64,000 nt of DNA, taken from Bacillota bacterium. GTDB lineage: Bacteria; Bacillota; Clostridia; Oscillospirales; Ruminococcaceae. The notes under the pieces are model-generated. The model did no database searches and was not told the origin of the DNA. It saw only the letters and a program-made list of their open reading frames with translations. Both the position numbers and the translations under genes were made by a program. This document shows, in pieces, positions 51,014 through 60,422 of the stretch; the stretch's first letter is position 1, and every line of letters begins with the position of its first letter. The stretch spans positions 496,001 to 560,000 of the forward strand of contig JAEWAB010000004.1 in the NCBI GenBank assembly GCA_023391875.1. The letters are read 5' to 3'.

Positions 51014-51046
51014 TTTTCCGCACATAAACAAAATTTGACCGCGAAG

Positions 51047-51078
51047 CCGGACGCCCTTTTGGGGGCGCCGTTTTTTTT
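51047..51078 (+). terminator. Terminator after the NUDIX gene
   Basis: GC-rich stem (CGG-CGCCC with GGGCG-CCG) followed by eight T. Confidence 0.8.
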
Positions 51079-51239
51079 GTTTGCGCAGAGTACCGCATAT
51101 GCTTTAAATGCCCTTTTCGGTGTCATACTAAAGGTTGAAAACAAGTTTATTGTCCTTAGGAAAATGCTGCCCTTTTATGCCTTGCGGTGGCGCATTTTTC
51201 TGTGGCTGGAAACAGGTTATACTGAAAGGACTGGTGGCA

Positions 51240-53540
51240 TTGAAGGCGGTAATCATGGCGGGCGGCGAGGGCAGCCGTTTAAAGCCGCTTACCTGTACAA
51301 TCCCAAAGCCCATGGCGCGCCTTTGCGGCAGGCCGATACTCGAGTATATCCTCGACCTTTTAAGCGAAAGCGGCTTTGATGAGGCGCGCATCACCATACG
51401 TTACCTGCCCGGCAGGATTACCGAACACTTTGCGCAGGAACAATACCAGAATCTGCGCCTGCGCTTTGTGGAGGAGACGGCGCCGCTCGGTACGGCGGGC
51501 GGGGTGAAGAACGCCGCTGGGGATATCAATGAGGACTTTCTGGTAATAAGCGGCGACGCCGTGTGCGACTTTGACCTGCAGACCGCCGTGCGCTTTCACC
51601 GCGATAACGGCGCGGACGCGACCATCCTTGTCAAGCGGGTGGAGGACCCGAGGGAATACGGCCTTGTGAATGTCAACCCCGAAACGGGCGGCGTGGCGGG
51701 GTTTGTGGAGAAGCCCTGCTACGCGCAGGCGGTGTGCGACCTCGCCAACACCGGCGTGTACATCCTTTCACCGAAGGCGGTAGAGATGATACCGGAGGGT
51801 AAGGCCTTCGATTTTGCCAAGGACCTTTTTCCCCACATGCTCCAAAACGGCAGCAAGGTGATCGCCTACGAGGAGCAGGGCTATTGGTGCGACATCGGCG
51901 ACCTCGACAGCCTAAGACGGTGCGCCCGAGACATGCTGGAGGGAAAGGTGCGCTGTACCCTGCACGCCACCGAGGTGGAGGGGGTATTCTATAAAAACCT
52001 GTACGAAGCGGGGCGGTTCGACGTGCTGCCGCCCGCCTATATCGGCTCGGGGGTGACGGCGGGCAAGGGTTGCCGCATCGGCGCGGGGAGTATCATCGAC
52101 GATAACGCCACCATCGGCAGCCGTTCGGTGGTTTTCGGCAGCCTTGTGGGGCAGAACGCCGTCGTCGGCGACGATGTACGCCTGAAGGGCAGCATCGTGT
52201 GCGAGAGTGCGGTGGCCGAAAATGGCGCACGCCTGTTTGAGGGGAGCGCCGTCGGCGCGCGGGCGGTCATCGGTAGCCGCGCCACGCTGGAGCCGGGCGT
52301 GAAGGTGTGGCCCATGAAGTATGTGCGCAGCGATACGGTGCTCAGCGAGCACCTGCGCGCGGGGGCTGTGCGGCGCGAGCTTTTCGACGACGAGGGCATT
52401 GTGCTCGAGTCGCCCGGGGAGCTGACGCCCGTGCTCTGCACGCGGCTGGGCGCCGCCATCGGCACCGCGATGAAGGGGGTTACCATCGGCATCGCCTCCG
52501 CGGGTGGGGCGGCAGAGGCGCTTAAGGACGCGCTCGCCGCGGGTATTCGCCAAACCGGCTGCACGGTGTGGGATTTCGGCGGCTGCATCGAGCCGCAGGC
52601 GGTATTCTGTTTTACCCACTGCGCGCTGCACATGGGGGTATTTATCACCGCGGGCAGCATCAAAACCTTCTCGGAATACGGCCTTACCCTTTCCCGCGAT
52701 ACCGAGCGGGAGATCGAGCTGTGCATGCTGCGCGCCGAGAGCAAGAGCCTGCCGTATGAGCAGTACGGCAAGCGGGTGATGATGGCGGATGTCGGTCTGT
52801 TATACCCTTTGCAGCTCCTGTCTTACTGCGAAGGCGGGCTAAAGGGCATGAAGGTGTCGGTAAACAGCAAAAACGCCGCGGCAAAGCGCCTGCTTTGCGG
52901 GGTGTTAAGCCGGCTCGGCTGCGAGGTGGTGCACTCGGGCGCGCTGCGGCTGGAGCTTTCGGAAAACGGCAAGGCGCTCACGGTATCCATGCAGGGGGTA
53001 CCGGTAGGGGATGAAAGAATCCTCGTGCTGCTTGCCCGCGAGGAGTTTGCAAACGGGCGCAATGTCGCCGTGCGGTTCGACGCGCCACAGATCATCGACA
53101 GCCTTGCAAGGCAGCACGATAAAATGGCCCTGCGCTACCTTGCCTGCCCGGCGGATGCCAGCGACCAGATGGCGCGTGTCCTTGCCAAACAGCAGCCGTG
53201 GGTGCGCGACGCCCTTGCGCGCGCCGTCATGCTGCTTACCCTGCTGCATTCCTCCCACAAGAGCCTTGCACAGCTAAACGATGAGATACCGTCGTTTTAT
53301 GACGCCATCAAGATTATTACGCTCACCAAAAACCCCTGCGAGGTCATGCGCGTGGTGAGCGGCGGCAGGGTGGCGGAGGGCGCCATCGGTGAAGGGGTGC
53401 TGCTGCCTTACAAAAACGGTACGGTGCTGGTGCGCCCGCTCAAGCGCGGCGGCGGGGTGAAGATTATCGCCGAGGCGCAGAACTACGAGATGGCCAAGGA
53501 GCTTTGCGGCGGGTTTGAGGAGATGTTAAATAAGCTGTAA
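51240..53540 (+). CDS. Sugar-phosphate nucleotidyltransferase fused to a degenerate phosphohexomutase domain
   Basis: 766 residues. Residues 1-230 are a mannose-1-phosphate guanylyltransferase-type domain (MAGGEGSRLKPLTCTIPKPM, DAVCDF). Residues about 245-355 form a left-handed beta helix. The rest resembles phosphomannomutase domains, but the catalytic Ser loop TASHNP is absent (the matching part reads VFITAGSIKTFSEYG), so this half is probably not a mutase. Start is TTG 51240 after AAAGGA (GTG 51234 possible). Likely makes a nucleotide sugar for cell-surface glycans. Confidence 0.83.
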   Translation: MKAVIMAGGEGSRLKPLTCTIPKPMARLCGRPILEYILDLLSESGFDEARITIRYLPGRITEHFAQEQYQNLRLRFVEETAPLGTAGGVKNAAGDINEDFLVISGDAVCDFDLQTAVRFHRDNGADATILVKRVEDPREYGLVNVNPETGGVAGFVEKPCYAQAVCDLANTGVYILSPKAVEMIPEGKAFDFAKDLFPHMLQNGSKVIAYEEQGYWCDIGDLDSLRRCARDMLEGKVRCTLHATEVEGVFYKNLYEAGRFDVLPPAYIGSGVTAGKGCRIGAGSIIDDNATIGSRSVVFGSLVGQNAVVGDDVRLKGSIVCESAVAENGARLFEGSAVGARAVIGSRATLEPGVKVWPMKYVRSDTVLSEHLRAGAVRRELFDDEGIVLESPGELTPVLCTRLGAAIGTAMKGVTIGIASAGGAAEALKDALAAGIRQTGCTVWDFGGCIEPQAVFCFTHCALHMGVFITAGSIKTFSEYGLTLSRDTEREIELCMLRAESKSLPYEQYGKRVMMADVGLLYPLQLLSYCEGGLKGMKVSVNSKNAAAKRLLCGVLSRLGCEVVHSGALRLELSENGKALTVSMQGVPVGDERILVLLAREEFANGRNVAVRFDAPQIIDSLARQHDKMALRYLACPADASDQMARVLAKQQPWVRDALARAVMLLTLLHSSHKSLAQLNDEIPSFYDAIKIITLTKNPCEVMRVVSGGRVAEGAIGEGVLLPYKNGTVLVRPLKRGGGVKIIAEAQNYEMAKELCGGFEEMLNKL

Positions 53541-53574
53541 ATGGCCTTATAAAGCGCCTTTACAAAGTTTAGCC

Positions 53575-53603
53575 TTGACACTTGGCAAAATAACGTATAA
53601 AAT
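53575..53603 (+). promoter_or_regulatory. Sigma-A promoter of the noncoding RNA / rnj leader
   Basis: TTGACA (53575-53580), 17-base spacer, TAAAAT (53598-53603). 597 bases before the rnj start. Confidence 0.8.
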
Positions 53604-53608
53604 CTTAG

Positions 53609-53873
53609 GTAGCGTATTTGTTCGTGTGGCTTAGCAGCAATCGGTGTTTGAGTAAGCTTTGCGCGTCCGTGGCCTATGGGCGCAGGGTCTGCTTTTGCCG
53701 TAAACGGTATGCGTTTAAGCGCGCATATCCAAAAGTATACCTGTCGTTTACTCAAAACCGAAGCTGCTGCTTGGCCGATTATTACCCGCATGGGTCTGCT
53801 GTTGCGTTGCCATTGCCATGCGGTTGTTATTTTAAACAGGACCTGTTGCGGTAAGCCTTTTTAAGGTTTTTTC
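53609..53873 (+). ncRNA. Structured noncoding RNA, rod-like (6S-like candidate)
   Basis: 53628-53657 pairs almost continuously with 53746-53776 (GGC, TTAGCAGCA, TCGGT and TTTGAGTAA helices with small bulges), enclosing about 88 nt with further hairpins. Next come CCGCATGG/CCATGCGG (53786-53823), AACAGG/CCTGTT (53835-53847) and a T-rich hairpin ending near 53873. Own promoter, no ORF. Long rod and open centre suggest 6S RNA; a long rnj leader is the alternative. Confidence 0.5.
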
Positions 53874-54016
53874 TCTATTGCTATTATTTTTGCCGCAGCC
53901 GTTTTGGCCCTGTTAGTGTGTGAGAAGAGGTGCGGATAAAGAAGATTATTTCCGCTCCCTCACGCCCAAAATAAGATAATCATACAAGAACGGATAGTTG
54001 CCTGCTGTTTTTGCAC

Positions 54017-54064
54017 TAGTCAATTACCATCACTTTTCGCCCGCGAGCTTTTTGTAATTGACTA
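54017..54064. repeat. Inverted repeat in the rnj upstream region
   Basis: Perfect 11-bp arms TAGTCAATTAC / GTAATTGACTA around a 26-base loop. Nothing else recognised in 53874-54199 except a small CCGCT/AGCGG hairpin before the ribosome binding site. Confidence 0.45.
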
Positions 54065-54199
54065 TGTTGACAGACAGGTTTGTTTTGTGTTGGGCCAACA
54101 TCGTTTTAAAGGTAGAGCTATCATTGCCGTACATATCGTTTTATTCATTATTTACAACCGTCCGCTTTAGAGCGGCACAGTATTGGAGGTTTTAAAAAC

Positions 54200-56245
54200 T
54201 TGAGTCAGGATAACAATAATCTATTCGCCAATAAAAACAATCGCAACCAGAAGCAGCCGGCGGACGCCGGTCACGCGCCCGCAAACGGCGAGGCCGCAAA
54301 GACACCGGCACAGCCCGAGGGAGGCGCTCAGGCGCCGGCGGGTGCGGCCCCCCAAAAGAGCCGTTCGCGGCGCGGCGGCAGAAGAAAATCAAACGGCGGC
54401 GGCGAAGCGAAGAAGGACCAGATTACGGCGGCGCTTGAGAAGCTGCCCGAGAGAACCGCACAGCAGCGGGCTGCGCAGCCCCCGAAGGCCCCGGCGCCGC
54501 AGCAGGGAGCACAGCCGCAGCAGGATAATAAAAAGCCGCGCTCCCACCGCGGCGGGCAGGGTGCACACGAGCCCAAGGGGGTGCGCAAAACGCCGGTAAA
54601 GATCATCCCGCTCGGCGGCTTAAACGAAATCGGCAAGAACATGACGGCCTACGAGTGCGGCAACGACATGTTTATCGTCGATTGTGGCCTTGCCTTCCCC
54701 GACGAGGAGATGCTGGGCGTCGACATCGTAATCCCCGATTTCACCTACGTAGAGAAGAATATCGACAAGCTGCGCGGCGTGGTCATCACCCACGGGCACG
54801 AGGACCACATCGGCGGCCTGCCTTACTTTTTAAAGCGGTTTAATGTGCCCGTTTACGGCACGCGCTTAACCCTCGGCCTGGTAGAGGGCAAGCTGAAGGA
54901 GCACAACCTACTCGGCAAGCGCACCTTAAATGTGGTTAAGCCGCGCGATACCGTTAAGTTCGGCTGTATGGCGGTGGAGTTTATACGCGTAAACCACTCC
55001 ATCCCCGACGCGGTGGCGTTCGCCATTCACACCCCGGCGGGTATTATCATCCAAACGGGCGACTTTAAGGTGGATTACACCCCCATCGAGGGCGGCATTA
55101 TCGACCTCGCGCGCTTTGGCGAGCTGGGCAGCAAGGGCGTGCTCGCCCTGCTTTCCGATTCCACCAACGCCGAACGCCCGGGCAGCGCCATGAGCGAGAA
55201 GAAGGTGGGCGAATCGTTCGAACTGCTGTTCGCCAAGGCGGGCAGCCGCCGCGTGATCATCGCGTCGTTTGCCTCCAACATCCACCGCATCCAGCAGATT
55301 ATCGATATGTCGGTGCGCTGCGACCGAAAGGTTGCCGTATCGGGGCGCAGCATGATCAACGTCGTGGCCAAGGCGATAGAGCTTGGCTACCTCTCGGTGC
55401 CCGAGGGCGTGCTGGTGGATATTGAGATGATCAACCGCTACCCCGACGAGAAGCTCGTCATCATCACCACCGGCAGTCAGGGCGAGCCGATGTCGGCGCT
55501 CTCGCGCATGTCCTCCAGCGACCACCGCAACGTAACCATCAACCCCAACGATTTCATCATCATCTCCGCTACCCCCATCCCCGGCAACGAGAAGCTGGTG
55601 GGGCGCGTGGTAAACGACCTGATGAAGCTGGGCGCGGAGGTTATCTACGAGAAAATGTACGAGGTGCACGTGTCGGGCCACGCCTGTCAGGATGAGCTGC
55701 GGCTCATGCTGGGCTTAACTAAGCCCAAGTTTTTTATACCCGTTCACGGTGAGTACAAGCACCTCAAAAAGCACGCGGGCATCGCCATCAGTATGGGATT
55801 AAACCCCGCGAACGTCATCATCGGCGACATCGGCAAGGTAATAGAAACCGACGCTGTGGATATGAAGATTACCGGCACCGTTCCCGCGGGCAGGGTACTG
55901 GTGGACGGTCTCGGCGTGGGCGACGTGGGCAGCATCGTGCTGCGCGACCGTAAGCATCTGGCCGAGGACGGCCTGATTGTCGTGGTGCTTTCGATGGAGA
56001 AGCAGACCGGCAAGGTGGTGGCGGGGCCGGACATCGTCTCGCGCGGGTTTGTATATGTGCGCGAGTCGGAGGAATTGATGGACGAAGCGCGCAACGTGGT
56101 GAAGAACGTGCTTGCACAGTGCGGCGATAAGGACATCCGCGAGTGGGGCCAGATCAAAACCAAGGTGAAGGACGCGCTCAGCGACTACGTTTACCGCACT
56201 ACCAAGCGCAGCCCCATGATCCTGCCCATTATCATGGAGGTTTGA
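54200..56245 (+). CDS. rnj: Ribonuclease J with a long N-terminal extension
   Basis: 5'-3' exo/endoribonuclease central to RNA turnover. 681 residues from TTG 54200 after GGAGG. Residues 1-130 are a low-complexity Gln/Ala/Pro/Arg tail with basic RSRRGGRRK; the catalytic metallo-beta-lactamase/beta-CASP core follows (VVITHGHEDHIGG, DSTNAERPGS, SASFASNIHRI-like IIASFASNIHRIQ, TGSQGEPMSAL, HVSGHA) and a C-terminal domain. The tail may bind RNA or partners. Start choice is moderate; no internal start has a better site. Confidence 0.93.
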   Translation: MSQDNNNLFANKNNRNQKQPADAGHAPANGEAAKTPAQPEGGAQAPAGAAPQKSRSRRGGRRKSNGGGEAKKDQITAALEKLPERTAQQRAAQPPKAPAPQQGAQPQQDNKKPRSHRGGQGAHEPKGVRKTPVKIIPLGGLNEIGKNMTAYECGNDMFIVDCGLAFPDEEMLGVDIVIPDFTYVEKNIDKLRGVVITHGHEDHIGGLPYFLKRFNVPVYGTRLTLGLVEGKLKEHNLLGKRTLNVVKPRDTVKFGCMAVEFIRVNHSIPDAVAFAIHTPAGIIIQTGDFKVDYTPIEGGIIDLARFGELGSKGVLALLSDSTNAERPGSAMSEKKVGESFELLFAKAGSRRVIIASFASNIHRIQQIIDMSVRCDRKVAVSGRSMINVVAKAIELGYLSVPEGVLVDIEMINRYPDEKLVIITTGSQGEPMSALSRMSSSDHRNVTINPNDFIIISATPIPGNEKLVGRVVNDLMKLGAEVIYEKMYEVHVSGHACQDELRLMLGLTKPKFFIPVHGEYKHLKKHAGIAISMGLNPANVIIGDIGKVIETDAVDMKITGTVPAGRVLVDGLGVGDVGSIVLRDRKHLAEDGLIVVVLSMEKQTGKVVAGPDIVSRGFVYVRESEELMDEARNVVKNVLAQCGDKDIREWGQIKTKVKDALSDYVYRTTKRSPMILPIIMEV

Positions 56246-56283
56246 TTTAAGACTTTTTGCAGTACAGACTGCTGTATATTGCG

Positions 56284-56318
56284 CAAAACCCCGCGTTTTA
56301 CGTGGGGTTTTGGCTTTT
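56284..56318 (+). terminator. Terminator after rnj
   Basis: Stem CAAAACCCCGCG / CGTGGGGTTTTG with a 5-base loop and a T run. Confidence 0.85.
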
Positions 56319-56484
56319 CTATGCTTTCTTTAGGGGGATGGGGTGCGCGGCGGGAGACAGCTCCTTTTTAGATTGAAGGTAATTTTCAAGAAAAATCCTA
56401 GCTTTATGGTTTAAAAATTAGTATAATAAAGAGTAAATCAAAAGTTCTGTTTTTTATAGACGCGAGGCGGGACGCAGAAAGGTC

Positions 56485-58470
56485 GTGAAGGTCATCAAAA
56501 AGAGGGTATGGTTTTTCAAGCCCATCATCATCGTGGCGCTGGCTTTATGCCTTTTTATGAGTCTTATGACACTGGCAATCGGGCAGGTACCCCTATTTTA
56601 TGTCGAGCTTGCCTTTACGCTCTTGGTGTCGGCCTTCGCGTTTTACCGTTATAAAAGCATTCAGGGCGATGTGTACCACATCGTGGATAAAACCCTCAAA
56701 CGCCTGAATATGGTCAACAGCGAGTCGGCTGCGGGCATGCCCATCCCGCTTGTCATCATCCGCGAGCAGGGCGAGATTATCTGGTATAACGAGCTGTTTG
56801 CGTCGCTTGTGTTTGAAGGGCAGAATCTTTTCGGCGTGATGTTTGAGCAGCTTTTCCCCTCGGTGGATATTAACGCGGCCTGCAAGCCGGGTGGTGTGAA
56901 TATCTCCTACGGCAGGCACTGCTTTACCGCCTATGGCATGAGGGTAGAGGATAAAAAGGGCACGCTGGTCGCCATGCAGTGGGTGGAGAACACCGAGCTT
57001 AAAGCGCTGGCACAGGAATACTACGAGTCGCGCCAATCGGTGCTGCTCATCACGGTGGATAACTACGACGAGCTGACCCAAACCTTAAAGGAAAGCGAGA
57101 AGGTGCAGCTCGCGGGCGAGGTCGACCATGTAATAGAGAACTTTCTCGCCCCCACGGGCGCCGTGCTCATCCGCAGCGGGCGCGACCGGTTTACGGCGAT
57201 TATGGAGGAGCGCTACCTGCGCTTAGTCATCGAGCGCAGGTTTGATGTGCTTGACCAGGTGCGGCAGATTACGCTTGGCGAACGCCAGCCCGCCACCCTT
57301 TCCATCGGCGTGGGGCGCGGCGGCGGCAGCCTGAGGGAACTGGAACAGATGGCAAAGCAGGCGCTGGATATGGCGCTCGGGCGCGGCGGAGATCAGGCCG
57401 CGGTAAAAACCCCCGGCGGCTATGAGTTCTTCGGCGGTATCTCCAAGGGCGTTGAAAAACGCACCAAGGTGAAAACCCGCATCATGGCGGCGGCCCTTAC
57501 CGAGCTGATTGAAACGAGCGATAACTGCATCATCATGGGCCACCGTTTTTCGGATTTGGATAGCTTCGGCGCGTCGGTAGGGTTAGTTAAAAGCATCCGC
57601 TTAATGGGCAAGCCCGCGATTATCGCCATAGACCGGGAAAAGAACCTTGTGCAGGGGCTGATGAACAACCTTATCGCAAACGGCTATAACGACGTGTTCG
57701 TATCTCCCGACGAAGCGCTGCAGACGGTGGGTAAAAAGACCCTGCTCATTGTGGTGGATACCCATCTTCCCGCCATGCTGGAGTCGATGGAGATTTACAA
57801 GGCATGCAAGACCGTGGCGGTGATAGACCATCACCGCAAGATGGTAGGGCATATCGATAACGCCGTTATCTTCTACCACGAGCCGTACGCCTCCTCCGCC
57901 TCCGAGATGGTGGCGGAGCTGATACAATACTTAAACACCGATAACAAGCTTGGCAGGCAGGAGGCTGAGGCCCTGCTCGCGGGCATTATGCTCGACACCA
58001 AGAACTTTATCTTAAAAACCGGCGTTCGCACCTTCGAGGCGGCGGCCTACCTGCGCAAACTGGGCGCCGATACCGTTGAGGTAAAGCGTCTGTTTTCGAG
58101 CAGTATGGAGGCCTACCAGCTCAAGGCAAAGATCGTCGCGTCGGCGAGGGTTTACCGCCGCTGCGCGGTTGCTGTAAGCGACTCTGCCTCGGACGATATG
58201 CGCATCGTCGCCCCGCAGGCGGCGGATGAGCTGCTTTCCATCAGCGGGGTGGATGCCTCGTTTGTGCTTTATCAAACGCCCGAGAACGTTACCATCTCGG
58301 CACGCTCCCTCGGCAACCTGAATGTGCAGGTGATTATGGAGAAGATGGGCGGCGGCGGTCACCTCACCATGGCGGGCACCTATATTGTGGGCGCTAATCT
58401 TAAAAACGCGGCGGAGCTTTTGGCAAAGAACATCGACGCGTATTACGAAGAGAACCCGGCGCAAAGCTGA
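56485..58470 (+). CDS. gdpP: Cyclic-di-AMP phosphodiesterase GdpP
   Basis: Hydrolyses c-di-AMP and so tunes potassium and wall homeostasis. 661 residues from GTG 56485: two N-terminal membrane helices (12-54), a PAS domain (about 80-170), a degenerate GGDEF domain (172-300) and DHH-DHHA1 (335-650) with GHRFSDLDSFGAS, VAVIDHHRK and GGGGHLTMAG. First of gdpP-rplI-dnaB, the usual order. Confidence 0.95.
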   Translation: MKVIKKRVWFFKPIIIVALALCLFMSLMTLAIGQVPLFYVELAFTLLVSAFAFYRYKSIQGDVYHIVDKTLKRLNMVNSESAAGMPIPLVIIREQGEIIWYNELFASLVFEGQNLFGVMFEQLFPSVDINAACKPGGVNISYGRHCFTAYGMRVEDKKGTLVAMQWVENTELKALAQEYYESRQSVLLITVDNYDELTQTLKESEKVQLAGEVDHVIENFLAPTGAVLIRSGRDRFTAIMEERYLRLVIERRFDVLDQVRQITLGERQPATLSIGVGRGGGSLRELEQMAKQALDMALGRGGDQAAVKTPGGYEFFGGISKGVEKRTKVKTRIMAAALTELIETSDNCIIMGHRFSDLDSFGASVGLVKSIRLMGKPAIIAIDREKNLVQGLMNNLIANGYNDVFVSPDEALQTVGKKTLLIVVDTHLPAMLESMEIYKACKTVAVIDHHRKMVGHIDNAVIFYHEPYASSASEMVAELIQYLNTDNKLGRQEAEALLAGIMLDTKNFILKTGVRTFEAAAYLRKLGADTVEVKRLFSSSMEAYQLKAKIVASARVYRRCAVAVSDSASDDMRIVAPQAADELLSISGVDASFVLYQTPENVTISARSLGNLNVQVIMEKMGGGGHLTMAGTYIVGANLKNAAELLAKNIDAYYEENPAQS

Positions 58471-58542
58471 AATTGCAGTCGTTTATTATAGTTTTTATGG
58501 CGCTGCGTACATACGCCGCGGCGCCGGAAGGGAAGGATTATT

Positions 58543-58992
58543 GTGAAGGTAGTTTTAAAGGCAGATGTGAAGGGCTCGGGCAAAAAGGGCGAGGTTGTAA
58601 ACGTTTCGGACGGATATGCGCGCAACTATTTACTGCCGCGCGCCCTTGCGGTGGAAGCAAACGCGCAGGTGCTCAATGATATCAAGCTCAAGCAGGAGGC
58701 CAAGGAGCATCATATAGCGATGGAAAAACAGCAGGCGGAGGACGCCAGAAAGCTTTTGGACGGCAAAACCATCAAGCTGTTTGCCAAGGGCGGCACCGAA
58801 GGGCGTCTGTTCGGCTCGGTTACCGCAAAAGAGATTGCGGAGGAGCTTTCAAAGCAGTATAAGCTCGAGATAGACAAGCGCAAGATTACATTAGAAAGCG
58901 ACATCAAGACCTTCGGCACCTTCACGGCAGAGGTAAAGCTTTACGCGGGCGTCTCGGCAAAGCTGTTCGTGATGGTCGGCGAAGTCCAATAA
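58543..58992 (+). CDS. rplI: 50S ribosomal protein L9
   Basis: 149 residues from GTG 58543 after GGAAGGA: KVVLKADVKGSGKKGEVVNV and YARNYLLPR are the L9 signature, followed by the long helix and C-terminal domain. Confidence 0.97.
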   Translation: MKVVLKADVKGSGKKGEVVNVSDGYARNYLLPRALAVEANAQVLNDIKLKQEAKEHHIAMEKQQAEDARKLLDGKTIKLFAKGGTEGRLFGSVTAKEIAEELSKQYKLEIDKRKITLESDIKTFGTFTAEVKLYAGVSAKLFVMVGEVQ

Positions 58993-59063
58993 AAGTTTAA
59001 AACATTGCAGGGAACGGCCCCCGGCCGCTTTCAAGTTATCCCAAAACGAGAGGACGGTAAACG

Positions 59064-60422
59064 GTGAACAGCTATGCCATGACCGAAACCACATACGGGC
59101 AGAATACGCCGTTTAACATTGAGGCGGAGCAGTCGGTGCTCGGCGCCATTATTATCGACCAAACCTGCCTTTCCACCGTACTCGACTTTATTAAGTCCGA
59201 GTGCTTTTACCGCCCGCAGCATCAGGAGATCTTCTCCTGCATGGTGAAGATGTTCGCGGGGGGCAAGATCATTGATTTTATCACGCTCCTCGAGGAGGTT
59301 GTAAACGAGCATATCTTTGAAACCCCCGAGGACGCCAAGGTGTATCTGGCACAGCTTGCACAGATCGTGCCCACCACCTCGAATGTCGAGGCGTATGCGG
59401 CGATTGTGCAGGAGAAATACTATGTTCGCCAGCTCATCGACGCCTCCAAAGAGATTATCGAGTCGGCGAGCGAGGGCACCTACGCCGCCAAGGAGCTGCT
59501 CGACAGTGCCGAGCAGAAGATTTTCGATATCCGTCAGGGCAAGGATTCAAGGGGCCTTATCAAGATTGAGGACGCCATCATCGAAGCGTACGACCGCCTG
59601 CAGAAGATTGCGGGTGAAGACCGTATGAAATACCTCGGCCTGCGCTCCGGCTTTTCGGCGCTGGATAATATCATCTACGGCCTCAATAAATCCGACATGA
59701 TTCTTCTTGCCGGGCGCCCCGGTATGGGCAAGACCAGCTTCGGCATGAACATTGCGCAGAACGTGGCGGCTACCTCGGGCAAAAAGGTGGTTATCTTTTC
59801 GCTTGAAATGTCCACCGAGCAGCTCACCACAAGGCTGATGTCCTCCATGGCGCAGATACCCAGCGGCGAGTTCCGCACCGGCAATATGTCGGGCGCGCAG
59901 TGGCAGGAGCTTGCCAAAGCCTCGCAGCTTCTGGCGTCCTACCCCATCTTAATAGACGACGCCTCGGGTATCACGGTGCCCGAGATGAAGGCCAAGCTGC
60001 GCCGCATCAAGGATCTCGGCTTGGTGGTGATCGACTACCTGCAGCTCATGACGACCGGCCGCCGCAACGAAAACCGCGTGCAGGAGGTTTCGGAGATCAC
60101 GCGAAGCTTAAAGATCATGGCGAAGGAATTAAACGTTCCCGTAATAGTACTTTCACAGCTTTCGCGCGGGCCCGATTCCAGAACCGACCACCGCCCCGTG
60201 CTTTCCGACCTGCGTGAGTCCGGCTCGATCGAGCAGGACGCAGATATCGTACTGTTCCTCTACCGTGAGGCATACTACCTTGACAAAGAGGATGCCGATA
60301 AAAATATCGCGGAATGTATCATCGCCAAAAACCGCCACGGCGAAACCGACATCATCAAGCTGCACTGGAACGGCCAGTTTACGCAGTTCAGTACGCTGGA
60401 GAGTTTTAGAGATGAAGGATAA
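59064..60422 (+). CDS. dnaB: Replicative DNA helicase
   Basis: Hexameric 5'-3' helicase that unwinds DNA at the fork. 452 residues: N-terminal domain with NIEAEQSVLGAIIID, then Walker A AGRPGMGKTSF, Walker B LVVIDYLQLM and SQLSRGPDSR. GTG 59064 with GAGAGGAC upstream. Its stop overlaps tilS by 11 bp. Confidence 0.97.
   Translation: MNSYAMTETTYGQNTPFNIEAEQSVLGAIIIDQTCLSTVLDFIKSECFYRPQHQEIFSCMVKMFAGGKIIDFITLLEEVVNEHIFETPEDAKVYLAQLAQIVPTTSNVEAYAAIVQEKYYVRQLIDASKEIIESASEGTYAAKELLDSAEQKIFDIRQGKDSRGLIKIEDAIIEAYDRLQKIAGEDRMKYLGLRSGFSALDNIIYGLNKSDMILLAGRPGMGKTSFGMNIAQNVAATSGKKVVIFSLEMSTEQLTTRLMSSMAQIPSGEFRTGNMSGAQWQELAKASQLLASYPILIDDASGITVPEMKAKLRRIKDLGLVVIDYLQLMTTGRRNENRVQEVSEITRSLKIMAKELNVPVIVLSQLSRGPDSRTDHRPVLSDLRESGSIEQDADIVLFLYREAYYLDKEDADKNIAECIIAKNRHGETDIIKLHWNGQFTQFSTLESFRDEG

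Noticed and set aside
51912..52771. Overlapping minus-strand frames of about 240 residues
   Set aside because: Antisense to the nucleotidyltransferase fusion gene, no family resemblance.
54926..55681. 251-residue minus-strand frame
   Set aside because: Antisense to the conserved RNase J core; composition is that of a shadow frame.
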